Assembly (NCBI GenBank): GCA_050012355.1
Contig: JBEKHI010000200.1
Location: forward strand, 1 to 14,755
Source: JBEKHI01 sp050012355
GTDB taxonomy: Bacteria; Actinomycetota; Actinomycetes; Streptosporangiales; Streptosporangiaceae
Reading direction: 5' to 3'
DNA: 14,755 nt
Both the position numbers and the translations under genes were made by a program. Numbering within the stretch: position 1 is the first letter of the stretch; each line of letters starts with the position of its first letter. Under the pieces are notes generated by a model. The model worked only from the letters and a program-made list of their open reading frames with translations, ran no database searches and was not told where the DNA came from. Shown here piece after piece: positions 4,668 to 11,572 of this stretch.

Positions 4668-5552
4668 ATGAGCGTGGACGCGGCCGACATCGAGTCTTTC
4701 CGGCAGTTCAATCGGTTCTACACGCAGACGATCGGGGTGCTCACTGACCAGTACCTTGGGCAGGACCGCCCGCTCGGCGAGGCGCGGCTGCTGTTCGAGA
4801 TCGGTGCTACGGGCGCCGACCTTCGCGATATCCGGGCCCGGCTGGATCTCGACGCCGGCTACCTGAGCCGGATGCTGCGCTCACTTCAAGACGACGGCTT
4901 GGTGGTGGTACGGCCGCACCCGGAGGACAACCGAGTGCGGGTCGCCGAACTGACCCCGGCCGGACAGCGGGAGGTCGCCGAGCAGAACGAGCGGGCCCGA
5001 TCAGCCGTCGGAAGCATCCTTGAGCCGTTGGACGCGGAGGAGCGTGCCGAGGTGATCGCGGCGATGGAGACGGTGCGCCGTCGGCTCCGGCTCGCCGGTA
5101 TCAGCGTCGGCGTGATCGACTCACTATCGCCCGTCGCGCGCCACTGCCTGGACGCGTACGCGGATGAACTGGACAGCCGGTTCCCCGGCGGGTTCGACCA
5201 GGCGGACCTCGTGCCGCCCGCGGATGCACGGGGTAAGCGCGGCGCGTTCGTGGTCGCCCGCGAGCACGAAAAAGCCGTCGGCTGCGGGGTGATCCGGACC
5301 ATGGAACCCGGTGTTGGCGAGATCAGGCACGTATGGGTGGCGCCATCGGCGCGGCGGATCGGGCTGGGCCGCCGCCTGCTCGCCGAACTGGAACGCCAGG
5401 CCCTCGCCAGAAACCTGGACATCGTCAAGCTCGACACCCACCGGGTACTAACAGAAGCGATCGCCATGTACCGGGCGTGTGGATACGCCGAGATCCCGTC
5501 TTACACCGAGCATGTCTACGCCGACTTCTGGTTCGAGAAAAGGCTCGGGTGA
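4668..5552 (+). CDS. MarR-family regulator fused to GNAT acetyltransferase
   Basis: The protein has 294 residues. A MarR winged HTH fills about 1-145, with recognition-helix region DAGYLSRMLRSLQDDGLVV (62-80) and wing VRPHPEDNRVRVAELTPAG. A GNAT domain fills about 150-294: HVWVAPSARRIGLGRRLLAE (221-240) contains the acetyl-CoA pyrophosphate-binding R-x-x-G-x-G/A loop, and YRACGYAEIPSY is the usual final part of the fold. This fusion is a known bifunctional family that binds DNA and probably acetylates a small molecule or protein amine; the substrate is unknown. ATG 4668 is chosen because the promoter places transcription start there and no better start exists. It begins 79 nt after the CNB-cyclase gene and ends 67 nt before the PNGase gene. 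An operator-like palindrome overlaps its promoter. Confidence 0.93.
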   Translation: MSVDAADIESFRQFNRFYTQTIGVLTDQYLGQDRPLGEARLLFEIGATGADLRDIRARLDLDAGYLSRMLRSLQDDGLVVVRPHPEDNRVRVAELTPAGQREVAEQNERARSAVGSILEPLDAEERAEVIAAMETVRRRLRLAGISVGVIDSLSPVARHCLDAYADELDSRFPGGFDQADLVPPADARGKRGAFVVAREHEKAVGCGVIRTMEPGVGEIRHVWVAPSARRIGLGRRLLAELERQALARNLDIVKLDTHRVLTEAIAMYRACGYAEIPSYTEHVYADFWFEKRLG

Positions 5553-5619
5553 CCCCTCCTGTAGATCCCCACAAAGACATACAATCCCGCCCAGGCCTCA
5601 ACTGGGATGGGAGAACCCC

Positions 5620-7410
5620 ATGAGATCTTTGAGACATCTGCGTCTGTCACGCGGCCGGCTGCTGGTCGCCGCCGGAGCCGCCCTGATCGTGCTGGGTGGC
5701 AGCGCCGCCGCGACCGCGGCGGTGGCCGCGAGCGGTCCGCACGCCCGGGTCGACACGACGGTCGCGGCGAAGGCGGCCGCCATGAAGGCCGCCGCGCAAG
5801 CCGACACCGGGGCAAACGAATTCAGCACCACGGCCAACCCGGTTTCCCTGGACCCGCCGGTCCAGGTGCCGCGCACCAGGCCGACCGTCGTCACGATCGC
5901 CGACGACGCGCAGTTCGGCAACGCGCCTGCCCCGTATACCGACACGGTCACGCTGCCCAAGGGCGACTGGTCGAAGGTCGTGCTGGACGTCACCGGAACC
6001 GAGAAGGGCCGCCAGTACGACCGGCTGGCCAACGTGTACGACGGCGCCGCGCAGATCTTCCTCGGGGTGACCCCCGAGCCCACTGCGGCCGGGATCACCT
6101 GGCACGTGCAGAAGGACATCACCGGCTACCTGCCGATCCTGTCCGGGACCCGTACCTTCTCCACCACCGTGGACAACTACTTGAGCAGCGTGGACACCGG
6201 CATCCCCACGCTCACGGTGAAGCTCTACTTCTACCCGGCCGGCGATGGCTACCAGCCGGCGCACGTCGCCACGACCGACGACCCGAGCCTGGCGGGTGAC
6301 GCGATCAACGAGACCGGTCCCGCCTCTCAGGCCACCGACCCCGGCGTCCCGAACGACGTGGTGAACCTTGTACCGTCCGGTGACACCACAACCTTCAACA
6401 CGATCAACGAGGGCGCGTCCGAGACCAGCACCGTGACCCTCCCCGACAACATCGAGTCCGCCACCCTGGACCTGTACGCCGTCGGCCAGAGTAACGACGA
6501 GTTCTGGTGGGCGCTGAGCCCGGCGTTCCGCGAGATCGAGGTGTCGATCGACGGCAAGCCAGCCGGCGTCGTCTGGCCGGATGCCTTCGTTTATACCGGC
6601 GGTGTCAACCCGCTGATCTGGCGGCCGCTCACCGGAATCGACACGCTGGACGTTCCCTCGTACCGGCTCGACCTGACGCCATTCGCCGGGCTGCTCAGCA
6701 GCGGTGGCACGCACACCATCACTCTGACGGTCGCGGGCAACGCGGGCTACTGGCTCGCGGGCGGCTCACTGCTGCTGTCCACGGGCGGACCCGCCGTAAC
6801 TGGTTCCGTCACCACCGACACGCTGTCCTTCCCCACTACTTCTACAGTTAGCCAAAACGACGCGCTCTCATCCTCCAGCAACGTGGCGTCCACCGAGTCG
6901 GCGTCCGCTTCCTACAAGCTCGCGGGCACGGTGACCCAGGTCGGCCGGACATGGACCGACGCGCTTAGCCAGTCACTGCAGTTCGCCAATGACCAGACCA
7001 ACATCGACTCCGCCTGCACGAGCACCTGTTATCAGTGGGTGCACCAGGAGACGACGGCGGATACAACCGAGACGATCACCTCTCCGTCGGGAGGCGGCGT
7101 CGCCAGACATAACGACACGAGCTGGACGATCGACTCGCCCGAGGGCTACCTGCAGAACACCGCGGGCACCGACTGGTTCCTGCCCGCCGCGGTCAGCCAG
7201 TCCTACACGGACGTGGCATCCGAAGGTGGCTACGCGACCAGCCTCTCGGAATCGATCACCGGTTACGGTGCACTGGAAGAAGACAACAGCACGCCGACAA
7301 TTACCAACGGCGACACCACCGGCATCATCACCGTCCACGATGGTGGTTACATCTACCAGCGCACCATCGTCACCCACGGCGGCACCATCGTCCAAGACCT
7401 CACCAGCTAA
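5620..7410 (+). CDS. Secreted PNGase A-type peptide-N-glycosidase (glycoamidase)
   Basis: The protein has 596 residues from ATG 5620, with GGGAG 6 nt upstream. Residues 1-42 form a signal peptide: basic LRHLRLSRGR, a hydrophobic core LLVAAGAALIVLGG and an Ala-rich end before SGPHA. The mature part matches the peptide N4-(N-acetyl-beta-glucosaminyl)asparagine amidase A family: paired beta domains with NDEFWW (292-297), VYTGGVNPLIWRPL (about 324-337) and GNAGYWLAGGSLLL (about 371-384). About 180 C-terminal residues are Ser/Thr-rich and beta-like, with one Cys pair (ACTSTC) that may form a disulfide. Family members release N-glycans from glycopeptides outside the cell, so a role in using plant or fungal glycoproteins is likely. 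The frame is open back to 5479, but that would overlap the upstream gene and bury the signal peptide. A strong hairpin follows 15 nt after the stop. Confidence 0.88.
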   Translation: MRSLRHLRLSRGRLLVAAGAALIVLGGSAAATAAVAASGPHARVDTTVAAKAAAMKAAAQADTGANEFSTTANPVSLDPPVQVPRTRPTVVTIADDAQFGNAPAPYTDTVTLPKGDWSKVVLDVTGTEKGRQYDRLANVYDGAAQIFLGVTPEPTAAGITWHVQKDITGYLPILSGTRTFSTTVDNYLSSVDTGIPTLTVKLYFYPAGDGYQPAHVATTDDPSLAGDAINETGPASQATDPGVPNDVVNLVPSGDTTTFNTINEGASETSTVTLPDNIESATLDLYAVGQSNDEFWWALSPAFREIEVSIDGKPAGVVWPDAFVYTGGVNPLIWRPLTGIDTLDVPSYRLDLTPFAGLLSSGGTHTITLTVAGNAGYWLAGGSLLLSTGGPAVTGSVTTDTLSFPTTSTVSQNDALSSSSNVASTESASASYKLAGTVTQVGRTWTDALSQSLQFANDQTNIDSACTSTCYQWVHQETTADTTETITSPSGGGVARHNDTSWTIDSPEGYLQNTAGTDWFLPAAVSQSYTDVASEGGYATSLSESITGYGALEEDNSTPTITNGDTTGIITVHDGGYIYQRTIVTHGGTIVQDLTS

Positions 7411-7425
7411 CCCAGACGATCAGCC

Positions 7426-7466
7426 GCGTCCCGTGCCTCCCGGCACCCCCGCGAGGCACGGGACGC
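7426..7466 (+). terminator. Terminator-like hairpin after the PNGase gene
   Basis: A perfect 14-bp stem, GCGTCCCGTGCCTC (7426-7439) with 7453-7466, has a 13-nt loop and starts 15 nt after the stop codon at 7410. No T-run follows, as is common for actinobacterial terminators. Confidence 0.75.
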
Positions 7467-7572
7467 CTTCGCTGGGCCGCGCCCCGTCAGCCGCGCCGCG
7501 ACACCGCCGGCGAGCCGTGGCATCTCCGCCCCGCCAAGCCGCGCAGTGGCACCGCCGCCCCGCCAGCCGTGC

Positions 7573-7602
7573 GGCGATATCACCCATACAGTGCATATCG
7601 CC
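7573..7602. repeat. Bulged 11-bp hairpin
   Basis: GGCGATATCAC (7573-7583) pairs with GTG (7591-7593) and ATATCGCC (7595-7602), with C7594 bulged and a 7-nt loop CCATACA. It lies in the convergent spacer with no gene attached. Confidence 0.55.
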
Positions 7603-7627
7603 AGGCTGAGGAGCTTCTGCAGAGCTG

Positions 7628-7677
7628 TCGATGGCCCATCGCTGGGCCTGGAGCGCTATCGATGGCCCACCGCTGGG
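7628..7677. repeat. 31-nt tandem repeat, two copies, palindromic core
   Basis: TCGATGGCCCATCGCTGGG at 7628-7646 recurs with one change (T to C) at 7659-7677, a 31-nt period. The first copy contains the perfect palindrome CGATGGCCCATCG (7629-7641), and GGCCCA/TGGGCC (7633-7638, 7643-7648) can form an alternative stem. The change breaks the palindrome in the second copy. Confidence 0.6.
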
Positions 7678-7777
7678 GTCAGGGAAAGCGGGCAGAGGCG
7701 GTAGGTTGCCGCGTTTGGGCAGTTTGGTGGCGTATCGCCCGGTTGTATCGACCTGCGTTGTCGTCTCTGCGTTCGAG

Positions 7778-7841
7778 TGATGCTGGTTGGTGTCGCATCA
7801 ACCAGGCAAGAGTGCGGTTGGTGCGGCACCAACCAGCATCA
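7778..7841. repeat. 26-bp inverted repeat built of palindromic halves (REPIN-like)
   Basis: Arms 7778-7803 and 7816-7841 are complementary at 24 of 26 positions; the two exceptions are G-T pairs, so the stem is unbroken as RNA. The loop is 12 nt (7804-7815). Each arm is itself a palindrome: GGTTGGTG-TCG-CATCAACC on the left and GGTTGGTG-CGG-CACCAACC on the right. Two inverted copies of a palindromic unit is the design of REP doublets (REPINs). It may also act as a two-way terminator, although it lies 367 nt from one stop codon and about 200 nt from the other. Confidence 0.7.
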
Positions 7842-7933
7842 GCGAGGCGCGTCGGCCGGGTGGGATGCCATAGATGTCCGGTTTGAGATCGCGCTGCGGG
7901 CTTGGCGGCGCGATGTGAACCGCGGCCAGGACG

Positions 7934-7990
7934 CGCAACATGCCGCAAACACAGGGCCGCAGCACGCCGAGCGCGGGCCGCAACACGCCG
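7934..7990. repeat. Three-copy 12-mer repeat CGCARCAYGCCG
   Basis: CGCAACATGCCG (7934-7945), CGCAGCACGCCG (7958-7969) and CGCAACACGCCG (7979-7990) are spaced 24 and 21 nt apart. The last two belong to a 21-nt near-repeat beginning with GGGCCGCA. Function unknown. Confidence 0.5.
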
Positions 7991-8016
7991 CGACACGTAT
8001 CTGCAGCGCTGTCGGG

Positions 8017-8032
8017 GCCCCTTGTTTGGGGC
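8017..8032 (-). terminator. Short terminator-like hairpin after the DUF4097 gene
   Basis: GCCCC (8017-8021) pairs with GGGGC (8028-8032) around the loop TTGTTT. It lies 7 nt beyond the stop codon of the minus-strand DUF4097 gene. The stem is only 5 bp. Confidence 0.4.
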
Positions 8033-8039
8033 GGGTGAT

Positions 8040-8789
8040 TCAGTTGGTGGAGACGGTGATGTTGCCTACGTCGGTGCGGGCCGTGATGCTTCGCGAGGAA
8101 TGGTCGTCGCGGGGCACGGTGATGGTGGCCGATCCTACGTAGGTTTGCGCGGTCACGCGATAGGAGGTGCCGCTGGGGACCTCGATGGTGACTCGGCCCG
8201 CGTGGCTGGTTGCCGTGACCGACGATGGCGCCGCGGTGAAGTCCGCGGTGATGGTGCCCGCTAGTGTCGTGAAGCTCGCTGTCCCGGAGGCGATTCCCTC
8301 GGCGTGGATGTTTCCCGCGCCAGCGCTAGCCGTAATCGCTCCGGTCACGTCGTCAATCCGGATCGCGCCGGCCCGGGTGGTGGCTTTGACCGCGATCGCC
8401 CTCGGCACCGAGACGTCATAACTGACCAGGCACGTCACCTGGATCGGGCAGGAGTAGCCGACGGTGAGCGCGCTGCCGCTGATGGTCCGCGTCGTACCCG
8501 GAACCCGGCGCGAGTAGTACAGGTGCTCGGTCACCTCGATCGACGTCCGCGCGCCACCAGTCACGGTGACGTTCCCGGCGCCCCCATCGACCACCAGCGT
8601 GCTGATCGCCTGGTCGAAGGTGTACGTCTGGGTCTGCTGGTGGACTCCGGGAACCGAGCTGCCGCTGGGAGATGACGTGCTTTGCGTGGCGCTGGCGGTG
8701 GTTCCCGCGTTCGACGATCCGCAGGCCGTGGCGGCTGCCAGCGCCAGCACCGGCAGCGCGGCTGGTATCGCGAGCTTCACGTTAAGCAT
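8040..8789 (-). CDS. DUF4097-type beta-repeat lipoprotein
   Basis: The protein has 249 residues. An N-terminal hydrophobic segment ends in LALAAATACGSS, where Cys23 is a likely lipidation site, followed by a Ser/Thr-rich linker (about 25-50). The rest is repeated short beta strands with Gly turns: TLVVDGGAGNVTVTGG, TTRAGAIRIDDVTGAITASA, GAGNIHAEGI, SHAGRVTIEVPSG, YVGSATITVP and TDVGNITVS. This is the pattern of DUF4097 proteins, which form a beta-helix-like, adhesin-like fold. Cys residues in CPIQVTC may form a disulfide. The likely location is the outer face of the membrane; the role is unknown. It starts 21 nt after the DUF853 ATPase gene on the same strand, so the two are probably co-transcribed. 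The ribosome binding site GGGA is only 3 nt from the ATG. Confidence 0.85.
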   Translation of the reverse strand: MLNVKLAIPAALPVLALAAATACGSSNAGTTASATQSTSSPSGSSVPGVHQQTQTYTFDQAISTLVVDGGAGNVTVTGGARTSIEVTEHLYYSRRVPGTTRTISGSALTVGYSCPIQVTCLVSYDVSVPRAIAVKATTRAGAIRIDDVTGAITASAGAGNIHAEGIASGTASFTTLAGTITADFTAAPSSVTATSHAGRVTIEVPSGTSYRVTAQTYVGSATITVPRDDHSSRSITARTDVGNITVSTN

Positions 8790-8810
8790 TGTTCCCGTGC
8801 GACGGCGATT

Positions 8811-10364
8811 TCAGCGGCGACGGGTACCGAAGATCGACCGGGTGATCTCCTTGCCGATCGACTGCGCCATGCTCTTGGCTGCGGGCGAGCCGAGCACCTG
8901 CTGGACTAGGCCCTGCCGTTGCTCAGGCACCTTGCCGCGCGGCGTCTCCGCCTTGGCATCCGGTTCGGCGGCAGTCGGCTCGGCGGCCGCCGGTTCGGCT
9001 CGGGCCGCTCGCGCCGCGAGCATCTCGTACGCGGACTCCCGGTCGATCGCGGTCGCGTACTTGGGCCGCAGCGGCGACGCCTCGATGACCTTGGCTACCG
9101 CGCTGGGATCGGCTGCCGCCATCAGGCTCTGCGGGGCGCGGAGCCTGGTCCACGCGACCGGCGTGGGGACACCCTTGTCCGACAGCACGGTCACCACCGC
9201 CTCGCCGGTCCCCAGACTGGTCAGCACCTCGGCCAGATCATAAGACGACTTCGGGAACGTGGAGACCGTCGCCTTCAGCGCCTTAGCATCATCCGGGGTG
9301 AAGGCGCGCAGCGCGTGCTGGATCCGGCTGCCTAGCTGGGCGAGCACGTCGCCAGGCACGTCCTTCGGCGTCTGCGTGACGAAGAAGATCCCGACTCCCT
9401 TGGACCTGATCAGCCGGACCGCGCGGACCACGGACTCAAGGAAGGTCTTCGAGGCGCCATCGAAGAGCAGGTGCGCCTCGTCGAAGAAGAACACGAGCTT
9501 CGGCTTATCCAGGTCACCTACCTCGGGCAGCGTCTGGAACAACTCCGCGAGCAGCCACATCACGAACGTGGAGAACAACAACGGCCGGTCCTGGACCGAC
9601 GGCAGCTCCAGGCACGAGATGACACCCCGTCCGTCTTGCCCAGTGCGGAGCAGGTCGCTGGTCTCGAACTCCGGCTCGCCGAAGAAGGCGTCGCCGCTCT
9701 GTGCCTCAAACGTGAGCAGTTCCCTGAGCAGTACCCCGGCCGTCTGCTTGGACAGTCCGCCGAGCTCAGCGAGCGCGGTTTTGCCTTCCTCGCTGGTCAG
9801 GAACTGGATGACCGACCGCAGGTCCTTCAGGTCGAGCAGTGGCAGGCCGTTCTTGTCGGCGAACATGAAAACCAGGCCAAGCGATGATTCCTGGACGTCA
9901 TTCAGGCCGAGTACCCGGGACAGCAGAACCGGGCCGAACGACGTGATCGTCGCCCGCACCGGGATCCCGCTGCCCATCCCGCCTCCCTGGCCGCCGAGGG
10001 CATAGAACTCAGTGGGGAACGAGTTCGGCCGCCAGTCCTGGCCGATCTCAGCGGTCCGCGCCGTCAGCTTGTCGCTGGCCGCCCCGGGCTCGGTCAGGCC
10101 GGTCAAGTCGCCCTTTATGTCGGCCAGGAACACCGGCACGCCGTTCTCGGACAGCTGCTCAGCCAGTGTCTGCAATGTCCGGGTCTTGCCGGTTCCGGTC
10201 GCGCCCGCCACGAGGCCGTGCCGGTTCATCATCGCCAGCGGTATCCGGACCTGGGCGGTCGGCTCGGGCTTTCCGTCCACGAGCAGCGTGCCGAGCTCGA
10301 TCGCTGGGCCGTCGAACGCGTACCCCGACTGGACGGCCGAAATTGTGTCACTATTTGTAGTCAT
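8811..10364 (-). CDS. DUF853 / HerA-like ATPase
   Basis: The protein has 517 residues. Walker A GATGTGKT is at 54-61, a conserved LADIKGDLTGL at about 80-90, and Walker B LVFFFDEAH at 290-298, followed by FVTQTPKDVP, a sensor-like segment, and QLGSRIQHALRAFTPDD. This is the layout of DUF853 proteins, a branch of the HerA/FtsK ATPase superfamily often annotated as helicase HerA-like; DNA translocation is suspected but unproven for this branch. The C-terminal 100 residues include an Ala/Glu/Pro-rich linker (EPAAAEPTAAEPDAKAE) and a conserved tail ending IFGTRRR. ATG 10364 is chosen because GGGGGA lies about 5 nt upstream; an ATG at 10385 would place that ribosome binding site inside the gene. 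The DUF4097 lipoprotein gene follows. No NurA or other HerA defence partner is visible. Confidence 0.92.
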   Translation of the reverse strand: MTTNSDTISAVQSGYAFDGPAIELGTLLVDGKPEPTAQVRIPLAMMNRHGLVAGATGTGKTRTLQTLAEQLSENGVPVFLADIKGDLTGLTEPGAASDKLTARTAEIGQDWRPNSFPTEFYALGGQGGGMGSGIPVRATITSFGPVLLSRVLGLNDVQESSLGLVFMFADKNGLPLLDLKDLRSVIQFLTSEEGKTALAELGGLSKQTAGVLLRELLTFEAQSGDAFFGEPEFETSDLLRTGQDGRGVISCLELPSVQDRPLLFSTFVMWLLAELFQTLPEVGDLDKPKLVFFFDEAHLLFDGASKTFLESVVRAVRLIRSKGVGIFFVTQTPKDVPGDVLAQLGSRIQHALRAFTPDDAKALKATVSTFPKSSYDLAEVLTSLGTGEAVVTVLSDKGVPTPVAWTRLRAPQSLMAAADPSAVAKVIEASPLRPKYATAIDRESAYEMLAARAARAEPAAAEPTAAEPDAKAETPRGKVPEQRQGLVQQVLGSPAAKSMAQSIGKEITRSIFGTRRR

Positions 10365-10489
10365 TGCTTCCCCCGTCACTCTCATACCCGCCCGGCTCCC
10401 GGGATAGTCACCTGACTCCGCGCAACCATCTCGTGGCTGGCGGCGTCCTTACTGGCGGTACTACCGATGACTACTGGGGGAGCTATTCC

Positions 10490-11056
10490 ATGATGAAGAC
10501 CGGTTTGCTGTCCATCGCGATCGCAGGCCTGGCGATCGCGGCGACAGGGTGCGGTGCGAGCAGCGCGTCGGCGGCGGCGGGCACGACGGCCATGATCAAA
10601 GCGCAGGCATCCTCGGCTCCGGCTTTGGTGAGCCATGTCAGGCCTATTGTCCGCTCGGCTACCGGACCGTATCTCGCCGAGTCACAGGACATCATGCTCA
10701 CCAGGTTCTATAAGCCCGCGTGCCGGTCCGGGTGCCTGATATCCGGCGACTCGACGGCCGCTCTGTACAACATGACCTGGAGCTCGTGGGGCCGGGTGGC
10801 AGCGGGCAAGGGCAGCTATCACCTCGACGGCTGTGAACCGTCATGCGCCAACGGCAAGATCTACAAGGTCCCGGTCACCGTGAAGCTGGAGAATCCGGTC
10901 AAGGCCTGCTACAAGGGCAAGCGGTACTTCTATAGCCGCGCGGCCTTCACCTTCCCGAAGGGCCTGCCGAAGGCACTCCGGGGCCCCAACGCCCCGGAGA
11001 ACCCGTGGACCTTCACCAGCGTGATCGACGAAGCGAAGCAAAGCTGCCGGAAATAA
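10490..11056 (+). CDS. Small cysteine-rich lipoprotein of unknown function
   Basis: The protein has 188 residues from ATG 10490, with GGGGGAG 7 nt upstream (a second ATG follows at once). The signal peptide MMKTGLLSIAIAGLAIAATG precedes Cys21, a likely lipidation site. After an Ala/Ser-rich linker, a domain of about 120 residues contains YNMTWSSWGRVAAGKGSYHL, CEPSCANGK, YKVPVTVKLENPVKACYKGK and RYFYSRAAFTFPKGLP. Six Cys in the mature part (ACRSGC, GCEPSC, ACY, SCR) could form three disulfides. The W-x-x-W-G...C-x-P-x-C-A-x-G pattern is one I associate with secreted actinobacterial proteins without known function; I cannot assign a role. It is divergent from the DUF853 gene across 125 nt. Confidence 0.85.
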   Translation: MMKTGLLSIAIAGLAIAATGCGASSASAAAGTTAMIKAQASSAPALVSHVRPIVRSATGPYLAESQDIMLTRFYKPACRSGCLISGDSTAALYNMTWSSWGRVAAGKGSYHLDGCEPSCANGKIYKVPVTVKLENPVKACYKGKRYFYSRAAFTFPKGLPKALRGPNAPENPWTFTSVIDEAKQSCRK

Positions 11057-11124
11057 CCGCGGTCATGTGCGGGGTGGCGCTGTTCGGAGCGGGTCTCTCG
11101 CTGGGCGGCCTGCGCGCGTTATGT

Positions 11125-11142
11125 CCGGAAAGCGGCTTCCGG
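11125..11142 (+). terminator. Weak hairpin after the lipoprotein gene
   Basis: CCGGAA (11125-11130) pairs with TTCCGG (11137-11142) around AGCGGC, 68 nt after the stop codon. There is no T-run, so terminator function is uncertain. Confidence 0.3.
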
Positions 11143-11345
11143 GTGCTGGGCCGCAACGACACCAATGACCTGTCGATGTCGCTAGGGCGGCATCGATGCG
11201 CCCTTGATGTCGTTGACATCTCGCCGCAGGCAGGTACCAGCATTATGCCGGTGCTCCAGGCCGCGCTGGTGTCCCCGCGCGCCGACCGGTTTGACGTGGT
11301 ATAGCCCGGTTGCGCCGATCGCCGCGACCGTCCCTAGGTTCGATG

Positions 11346-11407
11346 GATCATGGTGGGTGCTGCACTGCCCAGCAAAGAGACTCGGTAATGCAGCACCCAC
11401 CATGATC
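11346..11407. repeat. 19-bp perfect inverted repeat with 24-nt centre
   Basis: GATCATGGTGGGTGCTGCA (11346-11364) is matched without error by its reverse complement at 11389-11407; the centre is 11365-11388. It lies near the middle of a convergent spacer, 289 nt from one stop codon and 165 nt from the other. It could be a two-way terminator, a small non-autonomous repeat, or a recombination or binding site. No transposase or target duplication is visible. Confidence 0.75.
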
Positions 11408-11572
11408 GCCGGGCATGGCAGCAAGGTGAAATGGCGCGCATGCCCGGTCCGCGGACCACCAGCGGACCCTGCGAGCGCGGAGTGAACCACATCCAGGCTC
11501 CGCTGGTCCGGACTGGATCCCACGCGTCTGGGTGCCCGGACGCCGTGGAGATCGTCCGTCAGCCGGAGGAGG

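Larger units (their letters stand above)
7411..8039. other. Repeat-rich convergent intergenic region
   Basis: This 629-nt spacer lies between the 3' ends of the PNGase gene and the DUF4097 gene. I see no supported gene; open frames crossing it are short and low in complexity. It holds a terminator-like hairpin at each end (7426-7466 and 8017-8032), a bulged hairpin (7573-7602), a two-copy 31-nt tandem repeat (7628-7677), a long inverted repeat made of palindromic halves (7778-7841) and a three-copy 12-mer repeat (7934-7990). Confidence 0.7.
11057..11572. other. Convergent intergenic region with hairpins
   Basis: This 516-nt spacer lies between the lipoprotein gene (plus) and the ABC permease gene (minus), which converge. 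A 79-codon plus-strand frame (11065-11304) has no ribosome binding site and no recognisable family. Structures seen are CCGGAA/TTCCGG around AGCGGC (11125-11142), the palindromic GGGCGGCATCGATGCGCCC (11185-11203), GATGTC-GTT-GACATC (11206-11220), the 19-bp inverted repeat (11346-11407), and ACCAGCGGA/TCCGCTGGT (11458-11466, 11499-11507), which is placed to act after the permease gene. Confidence 0.6.

Noticed and set aside
5647..6714. 355-codon minus-strand frame inside the PNGase gene
   Set aside because: Low-complexity Arg/Gly/Val shadow of the real plus-strand gene.
7411..8039. CRISPR array or tRNA in the repeat-rich spacer
   Set aside because: Repeats are two or three copies of different short units without regular spacers, and no cloverleaf could be drawn.
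11065..11304. 79-codon plus-strand gene in the convergent spacer
   Set aside because: No ribosome binding site, no recognisable family, and internal palindromes suggest non-coding DNA.
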